64,000 bases of DNA from Denitrovibrio acetiphilus DSM 12809 (GCF_000025725.1 NC_013943.1:1116001-1180000); one strand, 5' to 3'; counted from the stretch's first letter, positions 18,943-27,837 are shown. The notes: generated from the sequence alone by a model not told the origin. A program made the numbers and translations.

Positions 18943-20484
18943 ATGCACGACATCCTGGATATTCTACGACGCAGAAAGCATGGCGACGGCTTTAAGACGA
19001 TCGCCAAGGCTCGCAAGATGTCTAGAAACACCATCAGGAAATACATAGAACTGGCTGTCACTTTGGGTTTCGAAAGTGACAGTGAGCCACCACTGGAGGA
19101 GATCGCATACGGTGTCTACCGCAAAGTATACGGAGACGGTTCTCGCCCAGTCAGTGAGTGCCGTAAAGTTCTTATTCCATACAAAGAGAAACTGGAACAC
19201 TGGCTGAGTGAAGAGCGCCTCACTATGACCAAGATTCATTCTCTTCTTAAGCGTCATGGTGTTTCTGTAAGCTATGACACACTGCGCCGCTACCTTCATG
19301 AAGATCTTGGTTTCTTTAAGCACAACACAGTCCGCATGCCTGAAACTGCTCCAGGCGAATACGCAGAGGTTGATTTCGGTCGTCTGGGGCTTTTATATGA
19401 CCCTGAGACAGACAGAAGGCGTGTGGTCCATGCATTGATAGTGACTTTGCCTTACAGCCGCTATCAGTATGTTCACCTTTGCCATAGCATGAAATTCCAG
19501 GAAGTAATCACCGGTCTGGAATCAGCCTGGGAATTCTTCGGCGGTGTTCCTGCGAAAGTGATTGTCGACAACATGAAGACAGCCATAGATAAGGCAGACC
19601 GTTATGATGCGCAGTTCAACCGCTACTTTTATGAGTATGCTTGTTACCGTGGATTTATCATAGACCCTGCAAGGGCAGTTGCTCCGAAAGACAAGCCTAA
19701 AGTTGAAAGAAATGTATCATATGTCAGAGATAACTTCTTTAAAGGAGAGACATTCAGGAGCCTTTCCCATGCACAGGAAGCAGCAGATGCCTGGTGCAGA
19801 ACTGTCTCCGGCATGCGTATACATGGCACAACTAAAAAGCATCCCCGCATTGTATTTGATATGGAAGAGCAGGCGAATCTGCTCCCTCTGGAACAGGAGC
19901 GTTACGATGTACCTTTCTGGGGAACCTGCAAAGTGCATCCAGACCATCATATCCGTATTCAAAGCGCTCTTTATTCTGTCCCCACTGTATACATAGGCAA
20001 AGAGGTTTCTGTAAGGCTGGACAGCAAGCTGGTTCGCATTTACCACAAAGAGCAGCAGATAAAGGTGCATAGTCGTATGAAAAAAGGTAAACGCTCAACA
20101 GACACCAGTGACTATCCTGAAGAGAAACGTGGATACACCATGAAGAGCTGTGAATATCATATTTATAAGGCTAAAGAAGTAGGTTTCTACTGCGGAGAAT
20201 TTATGGAGCGTCTGCTATCCGGTGACTTCCCATGGCAGAATCTAAGGCAGGCTCAGAAACTCATCCGGGATGCTGATAAATATGGTCATGGTCGTATGGA
20301 GCAGGCATGTCAGCGGGCAGTAAGCTTCGACCTCATCAATGTGTACAGAGTAGTAAATATAATTGAGCTCTCTATGCAGAATAATGAGGTAGAAAAATCT
20401 TCCTGTAAAGTGCTGAAACCCGCTAAATTTACACGCAATAAAAACTATTTCTACGAAGGAGGTCACGATGACACTATCAAATGA
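18943..20484 (+). CDS. istA: IS21-family transposase IstA (copy 2)
   Basis: About 513 aa. N-terminal HTH (GDGFKTIAKARKMSRNTIRKYIE), catalytic core with EYAEVDFGRLGL and VIVDNMKTAI, and C-terminal IstA domain. ATG 18943 has AGGAG 7 bp upstream; an in-frame ATG at 18925 lacks one. Overlaps istB by 17 bp. Complete-looking. Confidence 0.92.
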   Translation: MHDILDILRRRKHGDGFKTIAKARKMSRNTIRKYIELAVTLGFESDSEPPLEEIAYGVYRKVYGDGSRPVSECRKVLIPYKEKLEHWLSEERLTMTKIHSLLKRHGVSVSYDTLRRYLHEDLGFFKHNTVRMPETAPGEYAEVDFGRLGLLYDPETDRRRVVHALIVTLPYSRYQYVHLCHSMKFQEVITGLESAWEFFGGVPAKVIVDNMKTAIDKADRYDAQFNRYFYEYACYRGFIIDPARAVAPKDKPKVERNVSYVRDNFFKGETFRSLSHAQEAADAWCRTVSGMRIHGTTKKHPRIVFDMEEQANLLPLEQERYDVPFWGTCKVHPDHHIRIQSALYSVPTVYIGKEVSVRLDSKLVRIYHKEQQIKVHSRMKKGKRSTDTSDYPEEKRGYTMKSCEYHIYKAKEVGFYCGEFMERLLSGDFPWQNLRQAQKLIRDADKYGHGRMEQACQRAVSFDLINVYRVVNIIELSMQNNEVEKSSCKVLKPAKFTRNKNYFYEGGHDDTIK

Positions 20485-21214
20485 ACTGAAACAGACAGTA
20501 AAAAAACTAAGGCTGTCGGGAATACTGGCTACTTTACCGGAACGGATGGCTTATGCCAAACAGCAGCACCTGACATATGCAGAGTTTCTTGAGTTGGTAA
20601 TGCAGGATGAAGTGGACAGGCGTCTTCATAACCAGGTGGATAATCAAATGAAAAAAGCTGGTATTAACCCCTTTGAGACACTGGAGAGATATGACTTCGA
20701 CGCTCCGGTGCAGGTAGACAGAGAAATGATCAAAGGACTGTTCGGTCTGAATTTTATTGAGGAAAAAGATAACGTGATGCTGTGCGGACCTGTCGGTGTT
20801 GGTAAAACATATCTGGCAAATGCATTGGCCCACGCTGCTGTGCGAAGAGGTAAAAAAGTCCTGATGGTCAGAGCAGAGAAACTTTTTAAAAGACTGCAGC
20901 AGTCCAGAGCTGACTACTCCTATGAGAAGGCTCTGCTTGGATTTATTACTCCCGATATGCTTATTATAGATGACTTCGGACTGAAGGCATTGAATGAACA
21001 ACAGTCTACTGACTTCTATGAGATTGTTGTGGAAAGGTACGGGAGAGCATCTACTGTGATCACAAGCAACAGGGATACGGATGAATGGCTGGAACTATTC
21101 CATGACCCGATTCTCGCAAACTCGGCACTCGACAGGTTGGTGCATAATGCATACAGAGTTGTCATTGAGGGTGAGAGCTATAGAAAAATTAAATCCAGAA
21201 AAAAGTTGATTTAA
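20468..21214 (+). CDS. istB: IS21-family ATPase IstB (copy 2)
   Basis: 248 aa. Walker A GPVGVGKT, Walker B MLIIDDFG, sensor VITSNRD. Strong GAAGGAGG before the ATG. Helper ATPase of the element's transposition. Confidence 0.93.
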   Translation: MTLSNELKQTVKKLRLSGILATLPERMAYAKQQHLTYAEFLELVMQDEVDRRLHNQVDNQMKKAGINPFETLERYDFDAPVQVDREMIKGLFGLNFIEEKDNVMLCGPVGVGKTYLANALAHAAVRRGKKVLMVRAEKLFKRLQQSRADYSYEKALLGFITPDMLIIDDFGLKALNEQQSTDFYEIVVERYGRASTVITSNRDTDEWLELFHDPILANSALDRLVHNAYRVVIEGESYRKIKSRKKLI

Positions 21215-21299
21215 AAAGGAAGATGACGTAAACAAAAATTAAGGAGAGAGGGGGTCAATTAACCTGCAAATCAGAGGGGTCAATTGAACTGCAAAATGA

Positions 21300-21511
21300 C
21301 ACTTGATTTAAGGCTTTTAGAAATTTTGGATTGTAATCTCCCTTGGTATAAAAGAGACGATATTATCGACGTAATTAAAGAGAGTCCAAGAAGTTACATT
21401 AAAATTGAAACATTATTACGAGAATCAGCACAATTTGAACATTATCTCAATGATGAAGTTGATCGATTAGATAGTATTGCTGAGGGGCTTTTTACACAAT
21501 ATCATAAGTAA
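21300..21511 (+). pseudogene. STAND NTPase gene, segment 3 of 3 (C-terminus)
   Basis: The last 70 codons of the interrupted STAND gene, continuing as TLDLRLLEILDCNLPWYKR and ending in FTQYHK at a TAA (21509-21511). The frame agrees with segment 2 after removing IS21 copy 2. The apparent start at 21284 lies in the IS end and is not real. It converges with the fic remnant, with a few bases between stops. Confidence 0.75.
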
Positions 21512-21513
21512 TA

Positions 21514-21855
21514 TTAGCTAAATAGTCCCGGCAGCCAGAATTCTTTTGCTTCCTCGGTTATACCGAGACTGACGGGGGCTTTTTTATCTTTGGAAACTAG
21601 CAAACCTCTTTTGAGAAGTTCGGATAAAGCTTGGCTGGCTACGGTACGGCTTTGGATGCCCATGATGTCTGCTGCCTCACCACGTCTGAACTCGCCTTCT
21701 TTGACTGCGTAAGCCACAAGTTTGAATGACTTAGAGTGTAAGCCTTCTTTGTTTATCAAGAGGCTTATATGGGCTTCTATGCGGTCAAGTAATCCCTGTT
21801 GATCAATCAGCTTACCCATGAACTCTACTTGGTCTATACAGCACTTCAGGAAGAA
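21514..21855 (-). pseudogene. Fic family protein, C-terminal remnant cut by IS3
   Basis: About 113 codons remain, starting in FFLKCCIDQVEFM and ending with the winged-helix C-terminal domain usual for Fic AMPylase-type proteins (GEAADIMGIQSRTVASQALSELLKRGLL). The Fic core with HPFxxGNGR and the N-terminus are absent. They do not reappear on the other side of the IS3 element at 25830, so sequence was deleted rather than merely interrupted. Non-functional as found. Confidence 0.8.
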
Positions 21856-21884
21856 AGAGGTGGTCCCCATATTCTGTACAGTTT

Positions 21885-22467
21885 TTAGACCGAAATAAGG
21901 TGTAAACTCTCAGTCATTTTATCATCTTTTTTCCAAATCTGAATCCCTAATCCGTTATAAGCTTCATATGGTGTTCTATCAGCCAGAGAAGAATGCGGTC
22001 TCCTAGTGTTGTATAAATTTATCCAGTTACTAAGCCCTCGCTTCAGATCGTGGCCGTTATCAAATGCATGCAGATATACGAAGCTATACTTCAATGTCCT
22101 CCAGATTCGCTCGATCATGACATTATCCATCCAGCGGCCTCTGCCATCCATAGAGATTCTAACACCAGCATCTTTAAGAGTCTGTGTGAACTCATAGCTG
22201 GTAAACTGACTGCCCTGGTCGGTGTTAAATATTTCAGGTGTTCCGTATTTTTCAAGAGCCTCTTCCAGTGCAGCAACACAGAAATCAGAATCAAGACTGT
22301 TTGAGAGTCTCCAGCTCAGAACTTTTCTGCTGTACCAGTCCATAATTGCCACCAGATAGAGAAATCCACGCCTCATAGGCATGTAAGTAATATCTGAACA
22401 CCAAACCTGATTGGGACGGCTTATATCCAGCCCCCTGAGCAGATACGGGTACTTTTTATGAGCAGGA
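21885..22467 (-). pseudogene. IS3 transposase OrfB, C-terminal part
   Basis: Carries the rve integrase core: AIMDWYSRKVLSW (first Asp), NTDQGSQFTS (second Asp) and a final NTRRPHSSL. The N-terminal part lies at 25168-25454 beyond IS21 copy 3; together they equal the intact 289-aa OrfB at 61014-61883. Confidence 0.88.
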
Positions 22468-22723
22468 TGCGAAATCCGGAGTTGATTGGACAGTCAATCC
22501 GGTTTTAATTGGACACCATTTCCGGAATTGATTGGACACTCAATCCGTAATTAACTGGACAGTGAATCCGGAAATGACTGGACACTTAAGTGCAACAGCC
22601 GGATTTGTATTTGTGTCCTGTTTTATCATTTGAATTGAATTTTACGTTAATCTTCCGAGCCTATAGAATCTGTCTCAAAAACAGGAGAGACAGATGCGAC
22701 GACGCAAGAAAGGAAGGTTAACA

Positions 22724-24262
22724 ATGAAATATCTTCGTGAAGTAATCCGCCTTTACAATCTGGGCGGTCTCAGCAACCGTCAGATAGCCAAAGCCTGCAA
22801 TGTATCACCAACGACAGCAGGCGGATGCATCAACAAGTACATAGATTCAGGCATACCTTATGAAACATTTGCCGAGCTTCCGGACGAGAAGCTTGAGTCA
22901 ATCTTTTACCCCAAAGAACCAGATCAGCCAGTATACTCCCGCCCAATGCCGGATATGGAGTACCTTTGCAAAGAGCTTAAGCGCAAAGGGGTGACTCTTC
23001 AGCTTCTCTGGGAAGAGTATATTCGTGAGAATCCCGGAGGCTACAGCCGTTCCCAGTTCTCTTACCACTATCAGCAGTGGAGTAAAAAGATTAATCCGAC
23101 GATGCGGTTTAATCATAAAGCAGGCGAGAAGGTATTTGTAGACTTCTCCGGTTACAAGCCTGAGATCGTAAATCCAATAACAGGCGAGGTGACATCAGTA
23201 GATCTCTTTGTAGCGACCTTAGGAGCAAGTTCATACACCTATGCGGTATGTGTTCCTGACCAGACGAAAGAGTTCTGGATAGAAGCCCATGTAAAGATGT
23301 TCGATTTCTTCGGCGGCGTTCCTGAATGCATAGTGCCGGATAATCTTAAGTCTGGAGTAACGTCCCCATGCTTTTACGATCCTGATATAAATCCCGGTTA
23401 CGCAGACATGGCGGCGCATTACGGCATCGCAGTTGTCCCCGCAAGACCAGGTAAACCAAAGGATAAGGGTAAAGTAGAGAACGGCGTACTTAACGTTCAG
23501 CGCCGTATCCTTGCTGTACTCCGTAACCGCACATTCAACAGCATACAGGAACTCAACAGCGCAGTGGCGGAAGAGCTTGTAAATCTTAACGACAGACCCA
23601 TGCAGCACATGAAGTCATCCCGCAGACAGCTGTTCAAAGAATTAGACCAGCCTGCACTGAAACCTCTCCCATTTGAAAGATTCGAACAGTACAGCTGGAA
23701 AAAAGCCAAGGTGAATTTCAACTATCATGTGCAGATTGGAGATGCTCACTACAGTGTCCCATGGCGACTTATGGGCGAAACTGTAGATATCAAATACAAC
23801 AGCAGGATAGTTCAGATACTGCATAAGAATAAATGTATAGCATCACACCCTCGGTCTTTTAAGCGTGGATACTATGCTACCTCTGCCGCCCACATGCCGC
23901 CCAATCATCAGTTCGTCGCCTCAGGCTGGACACCAGAGAGAATGAACAAATGGGCGTCAAAGACAGCCGGAGTGTACACCGCCAAAGCAATAGATGCCAT
24001 TATAGACAGCAGGCAGTTTCCGGAACAGGCTTACAAGAGCTGTATGGGTGTTATTAAGCTTTCGAAGTATTACCCGCCGGAAAGACTTGAGAAGGCATGC
24101 CGTATGGTTCTGGAGAGCGGCACTGTCAGATATAACAGCATTAAGTCTATCCTTGAAAAAGGTCTGGATAAAATACACTACCTTGAAGGAGAACCAAGAA
24201 AGAATCTTGTCCATGAGAATATCAGGGGCAATGAGTACTACCGTATAAAAGGAGATGATTGA
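22724..24262 (+). CDS. istA: IS21-family transposase IstA (copy 3)
   Basis: About 512 aa. N-terminal HTH (LGGLSNRQIAKACNVSPTTAG), core with KVFVDFSGYKPEIV and CIVPDNLKSGV, then the IstA C-terminal domain. The ATG at 22724 follows GGAAGG; an in-frame ATG at 22694 would add ten basic residues and cannot be excluded. Confidence 0.92.
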   Translation: MKYLREVIRLYNLGGLSNRQIAKACNVSPTTAGGCINKYIDSGIPYETFAELPDEKLESIFYPKEPDQPVYSRPMPDMEYLCKELKRKGVTLQLLWEEYIRENPGGYSRSQFSYHYQQWSKKINPTMRFNHKAGEKVFVDFSGYKPEIVNPITGEVTSVDLFVATLGASSYTYAVCVPDQTKEFWIEAHVKMFDFFGGVPECIVPDNLKSGVTSPCFYDPDINPGYADMAAHYGIAVVPARPGKPKDKGKVENGVLNVQRRILAVLRNRTFNSIQELNSAVAEELVNLNDRPMQHMKSSRRQLFKELDQPALKPLPFERFEQYSWKKAKVNFNYHVQIGDAHYSVPWRLMGETVDIKYNSRIVQILHKNKCIASHPRSFKRGYYATSAAHMPPNHQFVASGWTPERMNKWASKTAGVYTAKAIDAIIDSRQFPEQAYKSCMGVIKLSKYYPPERLEKACRMVLESGTVRYNSIKSILEKGLDKIHYLEGEPRKNLVHENIRGNEYYRIKGDD

Positions 24263-24264
24263 AT

Positions 24265-25014
24265 ATGGAACTAACGGAAATGATGACACAGCTCAGACTT
24301 AAAGGATTCATTCAGGCGTATGAGCTACAGCGCAAGATGCTGGAGGTGGATGAGCTCAGTTTCGATGAGAGGCTGAGAATCCTTCTGGAACATGAGTCTC
24401 TGTACAGGGAAGACAGACAGCTCAGCCTGCTTCTAAAGAAAGCTAAACTCAGGTATACTGGTGCTTGCATAGAGGACATTCGGTACAGGAACGGCAGGAA
24501 CATTACAAAGCAGATGATGCTGGAGCTTGGCAAGAATGATTGGGTTCGCAAACACAGGAATATCATAATCACCGGAGCCTCTGGAGTTGGGAAGACTTAT
24601 ATCGCCTGCGCTCTCGGCAACAGCGCATGCCGAAACGGAATAAAGTCCCTCTATGTCAGACTTCCGAGGCTCCTTCAGGAGCTTAAGGTGGCAAGAACAG
24701 ATGGTTCTTACGTAAAGGTGCTTACTCAGCTGTCCAAGGTAAACGTACTGATAGTTGACGACTGGGGGCTTGATACTCTCAACGACCATGAGAGGAAGGA
24801 CTTCCTTGAGGTCATGGAAGACCGCTACTCCGCTAGGTCCACTATTATCGCTACTCAGATACCTGTTGATAAATGGCATGACATCATAGGTGATCACACT
24901 ATCGCTGACGCCATATGTGACAGGCTTGTGCATAACGCCGAACACTTACAGCTTACTGGCGAGTCGCTCAGGAAAGAGAAAGAGCAGAGCTCTGTTAACA
25001 TGAAAAATGAATAG
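24265..25014 (+). CDS. istB: IS21-family ATPase IstB (copy 3)
   Basis: 249 aa. Walker A GASGVGKT, Walker B VLIVDDWG, sensor IIATQIP. The ATG at 24265 follows GGAG by ~9 bp and starts two bases after the istA stop. Intact. Confidence 0.93.
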   Translation: MELTEMMTQLRLKGFIQAYELQRKMLEVDELSFDERLRILLEHESLYREDRQLSLLLKKAKLRYTGACIEDIRYRNGRNITKQMMLELGKNDWVRKHRNIIITGASGVGKTYIACALGNSACRNGIKSLYVRLPRLLQELKVARTDGSYVKVLTQLSKVNVLIVDDWGLDTLNDHERKDFLEVMEDRYSARSTIIATQIPVDKWHDIIGDHTIADAICDRLVHNAEHLQLTGESLRKEKEQSSVNMKNE

Positions 25015-25167
25015 AGTTACCACTGAAAGCTTGACCAAAGATGGACATTTAGATATTTAAGAGGAGTAGGAAGATTAACTGAATTCAAACTGACCAATCA
25101 AAACCGGAATCACTGTCCAGTCATTTCCGGATTCAGTGTCCAATTACACCGGAATACGCAAGCAGGA

Positions 25168-25454
25168 TGAGGATTACTGGTCTTAGGCTTCTGATAAACA
25201 GCAGCTATCCCCATCTTATTCATCAGTCTGCGTATACGCTTACGACCAACATTGTATCCATACCTTCGGAGAGTCTTTGACATCTGCCTGGAGCCGAAGT
25301 CAGGCGTCATCATAAACTGCTCGTCTATAATACGCATAAGTTCAAGGTTTAAAGCAGACTCTCCAGACTCTTGATAATAAAAGCTGGAGCGACTGATACT
25401 AAGAAGCCGGCACTGCTTGCTAATTGAGAGCTTGCTTCCAGAATTTTCTATCAT
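25168..25454 (-). pseudogene. IS3 transposase OrfB, N-terminal part
   Basis: Starts MIENSGSKLSISKQCRLL behind GGAGGAAG and contains the HTH_21-type region (DEQFMMTPDFGSRQMSKTLRR region). Separated from its C-terminal part (21885-22467) by IS21 copy 3. Confidence 0.87.
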
Positions 25455-25474
25455 AAACTTCCTCCGGGATATGC

Positions 25475-25780
25475 TTACCGTTTCCCGAAGGCTCGTTGCA
25501 AAAAATCTCGTTCCACCGTTAGTTGTCCTATTTTTGCATGAAGATCCTTTATTTCTGCTTCTGACATTTCTTCTGACTTGCTGGACTTATTTGAAAAGAT
25601 TGTCGACATTCCTTTGATGGCTTCACTCTTCCATTTAGAAATCTGGTTCGGATGAACATTATACTTGGCTGATAATTCCGATAAGGTCAGTTCTTCCCTC
25701 AGAGCTTCAAGAGCTACTTTTGATTTAAACTCGGCTGAGTAGCGGGTACGTTTTGTTTTTGACATCGTGTGATCCTCCAA
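25475..25780 (-). CDS. IS3 transposase OrfA (copy 1)
   Basis: 101-aa IS3 OrfA with an HTH_Tnp_1 domain (RYSAEFKSKVALEAL, LSELSAKYNVHPNQISKWK) and a C-terminal leucine-zipper-like helix. Identical to the copy at 61904-62209. The first ATG at 25780 (MEDHTMSK) and an ATG at 25765 (MSKTKRTRY) are both possible starts. Confidence 0.92.
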   Translation of the reverse strand: MEDHTMSKTKRTRYSAEFKSKVALEALREELTLSELSAKYNVHPNQISKWKSEAIKGMSTIFSNKSSKSEEMSEAEIKDLHAKIGQLTVERDFLQRAFGKR

Positions 25781-25831
25781 TATGCTTTTTCCACCTTAGC
25801 ATATTGTACAGATTTCTGGGACCACCTCTAT

Positions 25832-26386
25832 ATGACTCTCACTAAGCATACATTTGCAAAAGGTATTAAAATCCTTTCTGTGTTACTAGGTTCAGATAAA
25901 GTTAATCTGGACAAAAGGTTTAATATTGAAATTTGGTATGCATCGCTTTTAGATCTTGATGATGATCAATTTCAAAAAGCCTGTATCTACTTAGTTCAGA
26001 ATACAAAATGGCATCCTTCAATTGCGGAAATACGAGAAACGGCGCAATTCATATACGAAGCAACACAAGGCAATTCTTATACTGCAGAAGGACAATGGCA
26101 AGTTTTTAAAGATGCTGTCACAAGTCATCCTGGGGCTGCGGGGCTTGAAAAGTTTTTTGAAAGGGGAGAGCAATTCTTTGATGATCCTGTAACAAATTCT
26201 GTAGCGCAAACAATATATAAAGACTTTGCAACTTCCAATATCTCAGAAACAGGGAATTGGAGAGCAAGATTTATAAGTAGCTACAATAATACGAAATCTT
26301 TTGGTAATAAAACTGCTCAAGTGCAGAGACTGGATAACATCATAAGTATTGTATGTAATAAAAAGAAGGAGTTAAGTCATGAATAA
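25832..26386 (+). CDS. Phage-type replication protein, helicase-loader-like (G39P-like), 5' end possibly replaced by IS3
   Basis: 184 aa from the ATG three bases beyond the IS3 end. The N-terminal ~65 residues follow the pattern of phage helicase loader/inhibitor G39P-type proteins (IEIWYASLLDLDDDQFQKACIYLVQN, then WHPSIAEIRE). The C-terminal part is unrecognised. Since the native sequence before the ATG is only two bases, the original ribosome binding site or N-terminus was lost. Overlaps the downstream excisionase-like gene by 8 bp. Supports a phage-satellite-like origin for the island. Assignment moderate. Confidence 0.6.
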   Translation: MTLTKHTFAKGIKILSVLLGSDKVNLDKRFNIEIWYASLLDLDDDQFQKACIYLVQNTKWHPSIAEIRETAQFIYEATQGNSYTAEGQWQVFKDAVTSHPGAAGLEKFFERGEQFFDDPVTNSVAQTIYKDFATSNISETGNWRARFISSYNNTKSFGNKTAQVQRLDNIISIVCNKKKELSHE

Positions 26387-26588
26387 TCACACTCAAGAAG
26401 AACTCCTGACTTATGAGGAATTAGCACGAGAGTTAAAAATGTCTGTTAAGACGTTACAGAACTGGAAAAGCTTAGGGGTTTTTCACCCAAAAGAATATGT
26501 GAAATTTGGTGATTCCAAACAAGCTGATATCAGATTTAAGAAATCTGCAATTTATGCTCGTATCAAGGATGGAAAATTTATAAAATAA
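26379..26588 (+). CDS. Small HTH protein, excisionase/AlpA-like
   Basis: 69 aa with a MerR-type winged helix-turn-helix: LTYEELARELKMSVKTLQNWKSLG. Directly upstream of the integrase (16-bp gap), the usual place of an excisionase or directionality factor. Probably binds near the attachment sites, possibly the TCTGTCAGAAT repeats; this is inferred. Confidence 0.8.
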   Translation: MNNHTQEELLTYEELARELKMSVKTLQNWKSLGVFHPKEYVKFGDSKQADIRFKKSAIYARIKDGKFIK

Positions 26589-26604
26589 GAGGAAGGAGGT
26601 ATTT

Positions 26605-27837
26605 ATGGCACAAGTTAAGACCAAAACTGTGCGAGTGCGTAAAGACAAAGACCGACTACTCTTAGATTTCTACTATAGTGATGTGAGATGTCGAGAGTAT
26701 TTGAGTGTTCAGGCCAACAAAGAAGGTCGGAGGTATGCAGAAAGACAGGCGAAGTTGCTAGAGCAAGCTATTCTTGATGGCAACTTTGAATATGCTGAGT
26801 GGTTTCCAAACTCAAAGAAATGTCGGCTGTTTAACTCTGTGAGGAAGAGTCACAAGACTTTTGCAGAGGTTGCGGAAGAGTGGAAAGAGCATGTTGAGCG
26901 TTTACACAAAGCAGGAGAGCTTAAACGGACAACTCTCAGAAACTATATGAACTCCCTAAAGTCAATACTTGACTATTTTGCAATCTATGAGATGCAGAAT
27001 ATCACAAAGTCTTTGGTGGATGACTATAAGTTTGAATTGTTAGATAAGCCTCTTTCAAAGAAGAGTATAAACAACAAGCTCACACCCTTAAGGCGTATTT
27101 TCGACTATGCTTATGAAATGGGCTACATCGAGCATAACGTAATGGATAGGGTTAAGAACTTCACTCTGGAACTACCAGAGATCGAGCCGTTCAATCAGTT
27201 AGAGGTTCAGGCAATTCTGAATCATCTTCAGAAGAACAATCCTAAGTTTCATGCAATGTTCACGATCTTGTTTCATACTGGAATGAGAATCGGCGAAGTG
27301 TTGGCTATGAAATGGAAAAACTTTGATGAGATGTTCTGCTCTTACCACGTTAAAGAACACTTCACAGAGAAGCGATTGGACACTCCGAAGACCAAAGCGT
27401 CTAAAAGGATAGTTCCTCTCACTGATGAGGCTATGAAGGCTCTCAGAAACCATAAGCAGTATACCTTTATGAAGTCTGACTTCATCTTTTGCAATCAGTA
27501 CGGTGATCCTTGGGTATCATCGGACAACATCATGAAGCAAGTATGGGAACCAATGCTGAAGAAGCTGGGGATTGCCTACCGCATTATCTATCAATGCAGA
27601 CACACCCACGCAAGTCTGTCTATTCTGGCTGGCGATAACCTCGCACATATCGCTGAAAGGATGGGACACAAGAATGTCGGGACACTCATAACCCGATACG
27701 CAAAATACGTTAAATCAGTACAATTTCAACAGCCGAAAATCGGCTCATTCCTCTCAAATTCGGGGCATGATTTACAGTCTGGCGGGCACAATCTGTCAGA
27801 ATACTGTCAGAATCAAGAAAGCCCCATCACTAACTAA
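26605..27837 (+). CDS. int: Tyrosine recombinase (island integrase)
   Basis: 410 aa. N-terminal arm-binding domain (about 1-75, rich in basic residues), SAM-like core-binding domain (about 90-185), and catalytic domain with HTGMRIGEVLAMKW (first Arg), a QCRHTHAS box II with Tyr instead of the usual His three residues before Arg, GH in RMGHKNVG, and the Tyr nucleophile in ITRYAKY. Good AAGGAGG before ATG 26605. It is transcribed toward the intact tRNA-Leu, 23 bp away, where it would catalyse insertion into the tRNA 3' end. Its last ~15 codons coincide with the right doubled 11-bp repeat. Confidence 0.92.
   Translation: MAQVKTKTVRVRKDKDRLLLDFYYSDVRCREYLSVQANKEGRRYAERQAKLLEQAILDGNFEYAEWFPNSKKCRLFNSVRKSHKTFAEVAEEWKEHVERLHKAGELKRTTLRNYMNSLKSILDYFAIYEMQNITKSLVDDYKFELLDKPLSKKSINNKLTPLRRIFDYAYEMGYIEHNVMDRVKNFTLELPEIEPFNQLEVQAILNHLQKNNPKFHAMFTILFHTGMRIGEVLAMKWKNFDEMFCSYHVKEHFTEKRLDTPKTKASKRIVPLTDEAMKALRNHKQYTFMKSDFIFCNQYGDPWVSSDNIMKQVWEPMLKKLGIAYRIIYQCRHTHASLSILAGDNLAHIAERMGHKNVGTLITRYAKYVKSVQFQQPKIGSFLSNSGHDLQSGGHNLSEYCQNQESPITN
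27792..27813 (+). repeat. Doubled TCTGTCAGAAT-type motif, right island end
   Basis: TCTGTCAGAAT followed by ACTGTCAGAAT, the counterpart of 2082-2103 in the same orientation with one mismatch. It lies inside the 3' end of the integrase gene, about 48 bp from the attachment repeat. Confidence 0.65.

Larger units (their letters stand above)
18759..21296 (+). mobile_element. IS21-family element copy 2, inserted in the STAND gene
   Basis: A 2538-bp element whose ends are TTTTGCAGTTCAATTGACCC and its complement, flanked by an apparent 3-bp duplication TGA (18756-18758 and 21297-21299; short for IS21, which usually makes 4-8 bp). Removal rejoins the STAND frame as CDYDV-TLDLRLL. Three CAATTGACCCC-type repeats at the left and two at the right end. 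Encodes istA and istB of a different subtype from copies 1 and 3. Confidence 0.87.
22468..25160 (+). mobile_element. IS21-family element copy 3, nested in the IS3 OrfB gene
   Basis: A 2693-bp element with TGCG...CGCA ends and a 7-bp duplication AGCAGGA (22461-22467 and 25161-25167). The insertion point is proven by comparison with the uninterrupted IS3 copy at 60985. End repeats centred on TTGGACA/TGTCCA with CCGGA occur at both ends (about six at the left). It belongs to the same subtype as copy 1. Confidence 0.92.
21856..25829 (-). mobile_element. IS3-family element copy 1, interrupted by IS21 copy 3
   Basis: The ends share AGAGGTGGTCCC in inverted orientation. The outermost AGAGG/CCTCT may belong to the element, because both copies in the window have it. 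Without the nested IS21 and its duplication the element is 1274 bp, the same as copy 2 at 60985-62258, and the encoded proteins are identical. No target duplication is seen (…GAA left, ATA… right), which points to a rearrangement at this site. orfA and orfB run on the minus strand. Confidence 0.88.

Noticed and set aside
18768-19061. 97-codon minus-strand frame at the left end of IS21 copy 2
   Set aside because: Antisense to istA and composed of terminal repeat sequence.
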